Source: a virus
Virus record (IMG/VR): IMGVR_UViG_3300050120_000152
Span: 124,001 to 188,000 of that record
DNA length: 64,000 nt
Reading direction: 5' to 3' (one strand)
The notes under the pieces were generated by a model, which worked only from the letters and a program-made list of their open reading frames with translations, was not told where the DNA came from and did no database searches. This document shows, one piece after another, positions 41,180 to 48,345 of this stretch (positions are counted from its first letter, which is position 1; every line of letters begins with the position of its first letter). The position numbers and the translations under genes are program-made.

Positions 41180-41321
41180 GGGCGTATGGGGGAATTGGTA
41201 GACCCGGCAGACTCATTGAAGTCTTCTAGAAATAGAAGATTTTGTAAAATAAATTTAATAGTTTATTTTACAAAATCTGCTTCCGAAAGGAGTCCCGGTT
41301 CAAGTCCGGGTATGCCTACCA
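41180..41321 (+). tRNA. tRNA-Leu(CAA) with 57-nt anticodon-loop insertion
   Basis: Complete Leu cloverleaf: acceptor GGGCGTA/TATGCCT with ACCA, D arm GGG...CCC, anticodon stem GCAGA/TCTGC, variable hairpin TCC-GAAA-GGA, T arm CCCGG-TTCAAGT-CCGGG. The anticodon loop (41212-41275) is 64 nt. Taking out 57 nt leaves CTCAAAA, the standard Leu(CAA) loop. The insert folds into two hairpins, one with a perfect 14-16-bp stem around 41240-41277. Confidence 0.88.
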
Positions 41322-41371
41322 AACAAATTCATGGTCTTCCCAAACCATGTCTTATGATGTAAGATATACAT

Positions 41372-41449
41372 CGGAGTGTAGCTCAGTCTGGCTAGAGCAT
41401 CGCGTTTGGGACGCGAGGGTCGCAGGTTCGAATCCTGTCTCTCCGACCA
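41372..41449 (+). tRNA. tRNA-Pro(TGG), third copy
   Basis: Acceptor CGGAGTG/CTCTCCG (one mismatch) with ACCA, anticodon stem TCGCG/CGCGA with loop TTTGGGA, T arm GCAGG-TTCGAAT-CCTGT. Confidence 0.94.
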
Positions 41450-41463
41450 ATTCAAATTAAATG

Positions 41464-41491
41464 TTGACAATGACGTTTAATAATGTATAAT
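41464..41491 (+). promoter_or_regulatory. Sigma70-like promoter of the permuted tRNA
   Basis: TTGACA, 16 nt, TATAAT. No ORF follows; the transcript covers the permuted tRNA and the two-hairpin motif. Confidence 0.8.
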
Positions 41492-41549
41492 TAGCTACAT
41501 GTAGTGGAACTCGTGACTCTGGTCACGTAAAGGATTGAAGCGAGAGCTT

Positions 41550-41629
41550 CTAAGGACTTGGAAATAGGGTATCGAATCCCTGCACCCCATGAGGGGGTGT
41601 TCGTCTAAGATAGGACACCAAGATTGCAT
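41550..41629 (+). tRNA. Circularly permuted tRNA candidate
   Basis: The 3' half comes first: CTTGG (41557), variable AAAT, T arm AGGG-TATCGAAT-CCCT, acceptor GCACCCC (41582) and A73. After 4 nt the 5' half follows: acceptor GGGGTGT (41594), TC, D arm GTC-TAAGATAG-GAC, A, CCAAG (41618). Acceptor (7 bp) and anticodon stem (CCAAG/CTTGG, 5 bp) both match. Beyond the anticodon stem a further 7-bp helix (TTAGAAG 41628 with CTTCTAA 41547) extends it, leaving a small internal loop as in precursor permuted tRNAs. TGC (Ala) or TGG (Pro) can be read, depending on the joint. Confidence 0.62.
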
Positions 41630-41632
41630 TAG

Positions 41633-41695
41633 AAGGTAGCCATTCTGGATGAATGGAGAAAATAACACGAGGCGTCAACTGTACACGCCTACTCG
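41633..41695 (+). ncRNA. Two-hairpin RNA motif, copy 1
   Basis: AAGGTAG, hairpin CCATTC...GAATGG, linker AGAAAATAACA, then hairpin CGAGGCGT...ACGCC-TACTCG. The sequence recurs at 58593 with the loops changed but stems kept. Confidence 0.75.
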
Positions 41696-41788
41696 CAAAG
41701 CTAGACATTAGTAAAAATGCACTCGCAAAGTTTTAAAAGTGTTGACAAAGAATAGAAACATGGTATTCTAGTTAACTCAGCAAGACAC

Positions 41789-41863
41789 GGGGAAGTACCT
41801 CAGAGACTAGAGGACTGGCATATGAGCCAGAAGTCGTAGGTTCAATCCCTACCTTCCCCACCA
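41789..41863 (+). tRNA. tRNA, isotype uncertain
   Basis: Acceptor GGGGAAG/CTTCCCC with ACCA, D arm CCTC...GAGG, anticodon stem CTGGC/GCCAG with a 6-nt loop ATATGA, T arm GTAGG-TTCAATC-CCTAC. Apart from the short loop it is a good tRNA; ATG (His) is read if the loop lacks position 38. Confidence 0.8.
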
Positions 41864-42576
41864 AATTAAGATGGTGTAAAATCAGCGCAGAGTTGATCAC
41901 CTAGATGATAAGGGCTTACAGAACTGTTATAGGTTCTACACATATCATCCATCTTATAATAAAGCATGTGGATGAGTTTCCCGAAAGGGTTGTGAGTCGC
42001 CAGTCCAGAATTACGAATGGGCCGTTATACTAGACTAACGGAATTACCACTGACGATAATCGTTTGCTACGATTTGAAACATTCTTAGGAATGTATGGTA
42101 TAGCACCTTGAAGGCGAAAGTTTTCATGGTCAGGATAAGGTATCGCAAGATGCTAAAAGGGTTTGCGCCCACAAGCGCCCCACCATAGTAATATGGCCCA
42201 ACTATACAAGCTGGTAGGACACTAAGCGGAATGCTTAGGATTCATCATATGGTGGATATAGATCAGCACTCAATGGTAACGAAAACCACATTAGAGCCAA
42301 TCGGTGAAATGTGAGAGGTTTAGCAGCCTCTAGTTACATGCAACATTGGCCTGAAGTATGTTAAACCGGTAGTGGTTCCAGTATGAGGGTTTGCGCCTAA
42401 ATGCGAAGCTGCAATGTTAATGGGTGCGAACGCTCATGAAACATACTGTGAATGTATCCTTAGCGGGAGAAAAGCAGAGAAGGTCGGGTTTGAAGCTGTC
42501 GGGATGGAGAAAGTTTCATTAATAGCATTTCGCTACACATCCTTTTAGATAAATACATATATCTAGGAGATTGTGA
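41864..42576 (+). ncRNA. Large structured RNA, 5' part (about 710 nt)
   Basis: No ORF, yet pairings are dense: TAAGATGG/CCATCTTA around AGAAC...GTTCT, CCGTTA-TACTAGAC-TAACGG, a three-way junction TACCA/TGGTA holding AATCG...CGATT and ACATTC-TTAG-GAATGT, CCACCATA/TATGGTGG, CTAAGC-GGAAT-GCTTAG, AACATTG/CAATGTT. The size, phage setting and tRNA neighbourhood are like those of the giant ornate RNAs (GOLLD, ROOL), but I cannot confirm homology. Confidence 0.6.
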
Positions 42577-43275
42577 ATGAATTTTTGTCATTACGGTTGT
42601 GGAAAAGAAGGTCTGTTCTATTCTGAATCATCAAAGCGTTGGAGATGTTGCAAAAATCCAGCATTATGTGATGGTAGGAAACGTGAAGTCAGTACAATGA
42701 ATATAAATGGAGAGTCCCATAAAAGACTCAAAATGAAGTATAAAAATTGTCCTGAATGTGGGTTGAAGGTATCTGCACCAACATTAGCAGCACATGTACG
42801 TAAATGTACACGAAAACTTACTTGCATAGTATGTGGCAGTGAACATAAGCGTGATCAGGCAATAACATGTTCTGATAAATGTCGTAGTATATTAACTTCT
42901 GAAACAATAAGAGGACAATATGCTGATGGTAGTAGATCACCTAGAAAAGCCAAGAAAACGTCTGTAATATATGACGAACACGTTTTTGATAATGATGTAG
43001 AAGTTCTAGCATACAAATTGTTAGTTTCAATGAAAGTTGACAACTTGCAGCATGAAAGTGTTAGAATTCCATATGTCTATGAAGGATTAGACCATACATA
43101 TTTTCCTGATTTTACTTACGATGATGGTAACCAAAAATGTTTGGTTGAAATCAAAGCTGGTGGTAGAATGAACATGAGCAATTATGCTAAACTGCGCGCC
43201 GCTGAATCGTTAGGATATAAAATCATACTGTGGGATAGAAATGTTATTAAGAAGCTTTCTTCTAATAAAGACTGA
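42577..43275 (+). CDS. Zinc-finger endonuclease-like protein
   Basis: 232 aa. N-terminal Cys/His clusters (CHYGCGKEG, CPECGLKV...HVRKC, CIVCGSEH...CSDKC) form two or three zinc fingers. The C-terminal part (YFPDFTYDD...KCLVEIKAGG) has the D...ExK order of a PD-(D/E)xK/VSR-like nuclease. Dense RNA structure on both sides suggests a homing-type insertion into an RNA gene. Confidence 0.75.
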   Translation: MNFCHYGCGKEGLFYSESSKRWRCCKNPALCDGRKREVSTMNINGESHKRLKMKYKNCPECGLKVSAPTLAAHVRKCTRKLTCIVCGSEHKRDQAITCSDKCRSILTSETIRGQYADGSRSPRKAKKTSVIYDEHVFDNDVEVLAYKLLVSMKVDNLQHESVRIPYVYEGLDHTYFPDFTYDDGNQKCLVEIKAGGRMNMSNYAKLRAAESLGYKIILWDRNVIKKLSSNKD

Positions 43276-43713
43276 TGGACAAACGAACCTGCTCGACCTT
43301 AGTGGGTAAACTAGCCTTGATTGGCACTTTGAATATTATCAAAATAACGAAAAATGCAAAGTCAGGTTCGGTTACAGTTGAAAATAGCATAATGCTCCAC
43401 CGAAAGGAATGGAGTCATGCAAAAGCTCGCAAGGCTAATGTATGTTGGTAAAGAACTGCAAGTATGGGTGTAGCCACCCTTAGCTGCTCGCAAGGCAGGC
43501 TGAATGGGAAATGCCGAATAGACTGTAGCGACAATGGAAACGCCACCATTTAAAATAAGGCTGCTATGATGATGTACATATTTGTGGTCGAAAGACTAGA
43601 GTATGTGGACAAGTCGGGAAAAGGCTCGCAAAGCCCTATAATCCGCACGAAAGCATTATCACGAAGAGTGTAATCTCAACTCGACATATTTTTATAGACA
43701 AGTGCATCCAGAA
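43276..43713 (+). ncRNA. Large structured RNA, 3' part
   Basis: No ORF. CGAACCTG/CAGGTTCG closes a 90-nt domain; further hairpins are CTCCA...TGGAG, GGGTG-TAGC-CACCC and three with a TCGCAA loop (AGC-TCGCAA-GGCT, CTGC-TCGCAA-GGCAG, GGC-TCGCAA-AGCC). The same CTCGCAAAG loop occurs at 41691 and 41721, linking both parts of the region. Confidence 0.55.
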
Positions 43714-43753
43714 AGGTTATAATTGATTACAAGATCACTTATAGCCTTTTTTC
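43714..43753 (+). terminator. Rho-independent terminator
   Basis: AGGTTATAA...TTATAGCCT followed by TTTTTT; ends the large RNA region. Confidence 0.8.
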
Positions 43754-43779
43754 TTTACAAAATTCTTTAAGGAATACTC

Positions 43780-44151
43780 ATGTCAAATGCTGATAATCAT
43801 TTTGCAGAACTGGTCAAGAATTTGAAATCGGATGGGGGTGTCCTCCATTTTAAATTTATTACTAAATGGTATAACAAGTATTATGTTACAGTGAATGCTG
43901 TTACGGTGCATAATTACATTTCTTCATTAGTTGAAGTTATTGGTATATATGTAGACGATAATAAATTCATGTCCATGGGTCAACTGATGAATGCATTATG
44001 CCTACATGGGTATCAAGAAGCCTATCGTCAAAAATTCAAAGATTTATCTGATGAAATGAACGATAGGATGCACTATCGTATTCTGGCTGAATTGTGTGGT
44101 AAACTAGTGTGGACTGAATGGGAGAAAATACCCGGCCATGATACAGTATAA
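43780..44151 (+). CDS. Hypothetical protein
   Basis: 123 aa with AAGGAATACTC before ATG. Helical, no domain recognised. Overlaps 44138. Confidence 0.75.
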   Translation: MSNADNHFAELVKNLKSDGGVLHFKFITKWYNKYYVTVNAVTVHNYISSLVEVIGIYVDDNKFMSMGQLMNALCLHGYQEAYRQKFKDLSDEMNDRMHYRILAELCGKLVWTEWEKIPGHDTV

Positions 44152-44386
44152 GGAAAATCCTCCACGGTTGACAAAGGATAAAGAATTTGTCGATGAAATG
44201 ACTAACCTACTCACAGAAGCGATCTGTGAGCGGGAAAAGTTACTTGAAACTATCATCATGACAGAGTATCTTAATCCTACGACAGATACTAGGAATGTCA
44301 TGGAAGAGGCATATAGTCTCCTTGAAGAAACGGATATTAATCTGGGTCAACTTGCCGAAGCATTCAAAATCAAAATAATCTACTGA
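44138..44386 (+). CDS. Hypothetical acidic protein
   Basis: 82 aa, helical and acidic, overlapping the previous gene by 14 nt in another frame. Confidence 0.65.
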   Translation: MIQYKENPPRLTKDKEFVDEMTNLLTEAICEREKLLETIIMTEYLNPTTDTRNVMEEAYSLLEETDINLGQLAEAFKIKIIY

Positions 44387-44396
44387 GAGAGTAAAC

Positions 44397-44663
44397 ATGT
44401 CGAACATCATAGATTTTACCGCTGTAGTGAAAGATCGTCAGAAATATAAAGATGATATGCTGAATGATATTGGTAACAAAGTTATTGAACTTTTTGGAAA
44501 ACTTCCCACTGTACCATCCACAGATGACGAAGTTATTGAACTTTTTGATACTATTGACACCATTCATGCCTATATCCGTAAACAAGGCTATGACTTTACA
44601 TCCGGTCAAGCATTGGTCGGCCAATTGCTGGAAGCTATGGAAAAGAAAGAACTGAGCTGTTGA
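44397..44663 (+). CDS. Hypothetical acidic protein
   Basis: 88 aa, two similar halves around KVIELFGKLPTVPSTDDEVIELFD. Last gene of a three-gene operon from 43780. Confidence 0.7.
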   Translation: MSNIIDFTAVVKDRQKYKDDMLNDIGNKVIELFGKLPTVPSTDDEVIELFDTIDTIHAYIRKQGYDFTSGQALVGQLLEAMEKKELSC

Positions 44664-44688
44664 CAATTAGTTATATGTAATGTATTAT
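44660..44688 (+). promoter_or_regulatory. Sigma70-like promoter
   Basis: TTGACA overlapping the stop of 44397, 17 nt, TATTAT; drives the hydrolase at 44720. Confidence 0.75.
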
Positions 44689-44719
44689 ATGTCTTTGCTA
44701 ATCACTAAGGCATATCTAC

Positions 44720-45346
44720 ATGAAGCGTTTATGTAATATTGCGGCAGTCCTAAGCCTACTCCTGTTTACATGGCTTGTTGGATCAGCTGTGTTCGATCTA
44801 TTCTTTGTGTTGCCGCGTGTGTCCATTCCATTGGCAATTCCTGCTGCTATTCCCATGGTGCATGAGGATGGTAAACAATTGGATTGCATGGCTCAAAATA
44901 TCTATTGGGAAGCTCAAGGTGAAAAAGCTTTGGGTAAAATCTTTGTAGGTATGGTGGTTATGGAACGGTTGCACTCGCCCCATTTCCCTAGTACAGTGTG
45001 TGGGGTAGTATTCCAAGGCAATCGTGATGCCCATGGCAAATCTATCCGTCATATGTGTTCATTTTCATGGACTTGTGATGGTGCAGATCATGATATAAAC
45101 TTTAACAATATCATTGATCGTCGTGAATGGTTGCTATCCTATTCAATTGCTAAACAGGTATTAGCTGGTAAGGCTCATGTTCCTATTGACATGGTTGGTG
45201 TGACTCACTACCATGCTGATTATGCAAAGCCATTCTGGTCTAAGGATCATAAAGATTATAAACTAGTGGCTACGATAGGTCACCATCTATTCTATCGTTG
45301 GAAAAAAGCCATGATTTCATCAAATGCTACAGTAGCGATGAGGTAA
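44720..45346 (+). CDS. SleB/CwlJ-type cell-wall hydrolase, membrane-anchored
   Basis: 208 aa. One N-terminal transmembrane or signal helix (residues about 7-30), then CMAQNIYWEAQGEKALGKIFVGMVVMER, FPSTVCGVV, CSFSWTCDG and THYHADY, the Hydrolase_2 pattern with Glu in YWEAQGE. Paralogue of 19132 but anchored by a helix rather than lipid. Confidence 0.87.
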   Translation: MKRLCNIAAVLSLLLFTWLVGSAVFDLFFVLPRVSIPLAIPAAIPMVHEDGKQLDCMAQNIYWEAQGEKALGKIFVGMVVMERLHSPHFPSTVCGVVFQGNRDAHGKSIRHMCSFSWTCDGADHDINFNNIIDRREWLLSYSIAKQVLAGKAHVPIDMVGVTHYHADYAKPFWSKDHKDYKLVATIGHHLFYRWKKAMISSNATVAMR

Positions 45347-45347
45347 T

Positions 45348-45641
45348 ATGATGACAAGCAAAATTCGCAGAAAATTTCTTTATATTCGGCGTAAGGCCAT
45401 TGCCGAGGGTTTGACTTCCGTGGAATGGTGCTGGCCGAAGGATCATCGTACATTCGTTGTTAGGCTTGGTAAGCAGCACATTGCAGTTTTCTATAATGAG
45501 GCAGAAAGTGAATCAGATGGTGATACCATAAGTGCCATGGATTATACGATGTCAATCATGGTCGAGGTATATTCTTTGAAAAATATCAAGAATTATAATG
45601 CTCTGGCTGCTGCTTATATAAAAGATCATAAAAAAGCTTGA
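45348..45641 (+). CDS. Hypothetical protein
   Basis: 97 aa, 1 nt after the hydrolase stop and so co-transcribed with it. Basic first third. Unknown. Confidence 0.7.
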   Translation: MMTSKIRRKFLYIRRKAIAEGLTSVEWCWPKDHRTFVVRLGKQHIAVFYNEAESESDGDTISAMDYTMSIMVEVYSLKNIKNYNALAAAYIKDHKKA

Positions 45642-45689
45642 CATTCTCCTAATCTAAGATATAATGTATTACATATAGAGAATTACACA

Positions 45690-46043
45690 ATGTCTAACAA
45701 ACTGATTAACACACTGTTTAACGTTCTGATTACTGGTATGATCGAACGATTCGATGATGTAAGTAATGATGCTTACAGTCTGAGTCGATTTGCTGCTGCT
45801 GGCCCCACCTATGATGATCTGTTGAAGTTGATGGAATCCATTGCCGAAAATGCAAATGGTGAAGTGTATGAAGGTTACAGTGGCCGTGGTATGTATGGCG
45901 ATAAATGCTGGGGTATTACTGGTGATGCTGCCAAGATCATTGAAATCGCTGGCGCGCATGGGGTGTTCGGCGCAAATATGGACAGCATGGGTCGTGACAG
46001 TATTGTTTATTGGCCTGCCCTGAAGTATACTGAACAAGATTAA
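45690..46043 (+). CDS. Hypothetical protein
   Basis: 117 aa. TTGACA/TATAAT promoter just upstream (45639-45666) and a GAGAATTACACA leader. A Gly-rich central part (VYEGYSGRGMYGDKCWG). The structured RNA after it is probably on the same transcript. Confidence 0.75.
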   Translation: MSNKLINTLFNVLITGMIERFDDVSNDAYSLSRFAAAGPTYDDLLKLMESIAENANGEVYEGYSGRGMYGDKCWGITGDAAKIIEIAGAHGVFGANMDSMGRDSIVYWPALKYTEQD

Positions 46044-46330
46044 AGAATGCGAAACCAAGTGGCTCGACGCCACGCGGATATCCGTCCTTGTGGGTAGGTT
46101 TCGAAGTCAATCGTTAAAAGATGCCTTGTGGTCGCTACATGAGGGATTACCGTTACACAATAGCGGTTGAAAGTCGATTAACGATTGGCGGTACTATAAG
46201 GTCAGATGATAGGTCATCTGACAACTATTGAAGTAGTTGCATGGTTCAGTGCCATGTAATGGGATTGCGGCAGAGAACGGTGAATCCCACATTTGTTGCA
46301 CTTGACCCTGCTTGCAGGGTCTTTTTTATC
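46044..46330 (+). ncRNA. Highly structured RNA with terminator
   Basis: Successive domains: CGAAACC/GGTTTCG enclosing GTGGC-TCGAC-GCCAC and CGGATATCCG; CAATCGTTAA/TTAACGATTG (10 bp) enclosing about 75 nt; GTCAGATGA-TAGG-TCATCTGAC; and a terminator GACCCTG-CTT-GCAGGGTC plus T run (46303-46327). No ORF. A processed 3'-UTR RNA or a separate RNA. Confidence 0.75.
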
Positions 46331-46362
46331 CACTATTCAGCTAACTCTGATATAATAATCCC

Positions 46363-46722
46363 ATGATTGTATATCGTGTAGAAAATAATAAAGGTTGTGG
46401 GCCATTCTTTGAAGTATGGAATATCGTGGACAAAAGCATCTATGATGAGCTTTATAAGTATTCAAGATATTTGACCACTCTCCCTTGCCCAACCAAAGCT
46501 ATGGCTCAAGGTAAACATTTTGCTTGTCGATCCTTGGAAGAATTAAGTAAATGGTTTATGTGTGATGAACATTGTGATCTGTTGACTTCTAATGGATTTC
46601 ATATTAGCATATACAATGTAAAAACTGTCCTACGTGGACAAATGCAAATCAGCTTTGTAAAAAAGAATGCAAAGCTGGTTGACACACTTCCCCTCACATC
46701 ACTCCAAGGATTATTACAATGA
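46363..46722 (+). CDS. Hypothetical protein (leaderless)
   Basis: 119 aa. The -10 box TATAAT (46351) is only 6 nt before the ATG, so the transcript probably begins at the start codon with no ribosome-binding site. Overlaps 46719 by ATGA. Confidence 0.75.
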   Translation: MIVYRVENNKGCGPFFEVWNIVDKSIYDELYKYSRYLTTLPCPTKAMAQGKHFACRSLEELSKWFMCDEHCDLLTSNGFHISIYNVKTVLRGQMQISFVKKNAKLVDTLPLTSLQGLLQ

Positions 46723-47303
46723 GCATTGTTTCTGATTTTGTTAAGTGTCTGAATGCTGCACAGAAAAAGAATTGGGTTACTCTGATTGCACATATTCGTA
46801 AGGGCGAATATATTTACAATCATGATAATTATGAAATTGACAAAGCTTATAATAGTAGCCGTTGTGCATTGTCTTTTGCCTATACCTATGACATTCTCCA
46901 TGGTGCCGATGATAGTTCGTTTAATCAGACCATTGAGGAAAGCAGCGAAGCTATTGATGAATTCTTTGGTGAGGATGCCGTGGCTATCGTATTCGAAGGT
47001 GGTAGCACTTTTGGTGAATATCTGAATGAACATACGAATGAAGGTGAAGGCGCTGACCTTGATGGTGAGCATGCTGCCAAATTGCTTTCCGATTTTCTTG
47101 GGTTTGGTGCTGAACACGGCGATGCCAAGTTCGTTACGATTCACTGGAAAAGCAACCAGACTGACAATTTCGAAAGTGTGGAAGCCTTGCAGTCTTTCCT
47201 TGATCTGAACCCCAAACGTGCACAGGGTTATCGTAAGATTACGGTGACGAAGCTTGTACCGCGAACCGTGTATGATGAAGTGGTGGAAACCATCACACTA
47301 TAA
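46719..47303 (+). CDS. Hypothetical acidic protein
   Basis: 194 aa, Glu/Asp-rich, helical N-terminal half and a beta-rich end. Coupled with 46363; terminator follows. Confidence 0.75.
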   Translation: MSIVSDFVKCLNAAQKKNWVTLIAHIRKGEYIYNHDNYEIDKAYNSSRCALSFAYTYDILHGADDSSFNQTIEESSEAIDEFFGEDAVAIVFEGGSTFGEYLNEHTNEGEGADLDGEHAAKLLSDFLGFGAEHGDAKFVTIHWKSNQTDNFESVEALQSFLDLNPKRAQGYRKITVTKLVPRTVYDEVVETITL

Positions 47304-47310
47304 AATAAAA

Positions 47311-47333
47311 TGGGGCTTCGGCCCCGTTTTCTA
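47311..47333 (+). terminator. Rho-independent terminator
   Basis: GGGGC-TTCG-GCCCC with GTTTTC after it. Confidence 0.85.
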
Positions 47334-47369
47334 TTGCATTATACATATTCTTTGGTATATACTCATTCC

Positions 47370-47741
47370 ATGGTCATTCTTAAACCAGTCCTGCGTTCGC
47401 AGCAGATAACATCCATTCGCAATATGTCTTTTGAGGCATTGCTGAAGGCACAAGGTCATCTGTGCTTTTATTGCAATCATCATATGCCATTGGATGGTAT
47501 CACTAAAGATCATATGTTTCCTAAATGCCATGGTTTCCATTTGCGTGGTAACATGGTACTGGCACACAAGCGATGCAATGGTAAGAAAGGTAGCCGTTAT
47601 CCCACTACAGCAGAGTTGTTGAAGTGGGTGGCATTGTATACCAACAAGCCTAAGAAGCACTTGATAATCCGTACCAAAAATAATAAACCACGATTCAAGT
47701 TAAAAATTACCGCAGAACTGATCCATGATTTCCTATCGTAA
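47370..47741 (+). CDS. HNH nuclease
   Basis: 123 aa from the ATG at 47370; a TATATA -10 box lies 8-13 nt upstream, so it may also be leaderless. CFYCNHHM, ITKDHMFPKCHG, NMVLAHKRCNGKKGSR give the HNH fold with two CxxC-type zinc pairs. Short, with a basic C-terminus. It may be a homing or DNA-degrading nuclease. Confidence 0.85.
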   Translation: MVILKPVLRSQQITSIRNMSFEALLKAQGHLCFYCNHHMPLDGITKDHMFPKCHGFHLRGNMVLAHKRCNGKKGSRYPTTAELLKWVALYTNKPKKHLIIRTKNNKPRFKLKITAELIHDFLS

Positions 47742-47763
47742 AACGATAGGAGCGAATGCTACC

Positions 47764-47790
47764 TGTCCTACCGCAAGCGTTAGGACTTAA
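47764..47790 (-). repeat. 3'-end tag element, copy 4
   Basis: GTCCTACCGCAAGCGTTAGG forms a near-perfect hairpin (GTCCTA/TAGGAC outer pairs) right after the - strand gene at 47791. Confidence 0.8.
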
Positions 47791-48186
47791 TCAGGTAATG
47801 CGGAATCGTTTAAAAATGGTGGAATTTAGTCTCTCACCATACATTCTCTTATTCGGATAGACTTCACGAATAACTTGAGCTATGCACGATGCATAGCCTT
47901 TCTTTCTTTCAGACTTTTTAGTATAGAAATCGACAATGGTATCCCATTTGCCTTTCCATCCCTGATTTTTATAGACCATAGCCCATGATGCCACTCTACC
48001 ATCGGGTGAACATGCATAAAATACTATGGCATCTTTGAGATAGCAATCTTCAGGGTCTGCATAGTTTAGCAGATTCTCTAACATACGACCATTCCACCGA
48101 TTGTTAAGTTTCAGTAACTGATTGCGAATTACTGAACTAATATCGTTCAACGGTGTATAAAACACATTAACAATTTCTTTACTCAT
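47791..48186 (-). CDS. GNAT-like acetyltransferase
   Basis: 131 aa from MSKEIVNVF, the only - strand gene in this block. AIVFYACSPDGRVASWAMVY strand pair, then DFYTKKSERKKGYASCIAQVI as the acetyl-CoA loop (weak match to RxxGxG). Similar plan to 38501, and both carry the same 3' tag. Confidence 0.65.
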   Translation of the reverse strand: MSKEIVNVFYTPLNDISSVIRNQLLKLNNRWNGRMLENLLNYADPEDCYLKDAIVFYACSPDGRVASWAMVYKNQGWKGKWDTIVDFYTKKSERKKGYASCIAQVIREVYPNKRMYGERLNSTIFKRFRIT

Positions 48187-48345
48187 GGATACTTTCACAT
48201 TACCTTATCATGATGACAGCCCATCCATTATTTGTCAAGCATCATTTAATTATGAATCAATCCCTAATATGTTACATGTAATGCTTGACATTCTAGTTCC
48301 ATATTCTATAATTCATCTATCGAATCACACAAGGCAACGCCTACT

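Noticed and set aside
41864-43755. Group I or group II intron
   Set aside because: I found no P7/R-S pairing (GACTA with TATAGTC type) and no domain V hairpin, and the embedded protein is not a reverse transcriptase. A model search would be decisive.
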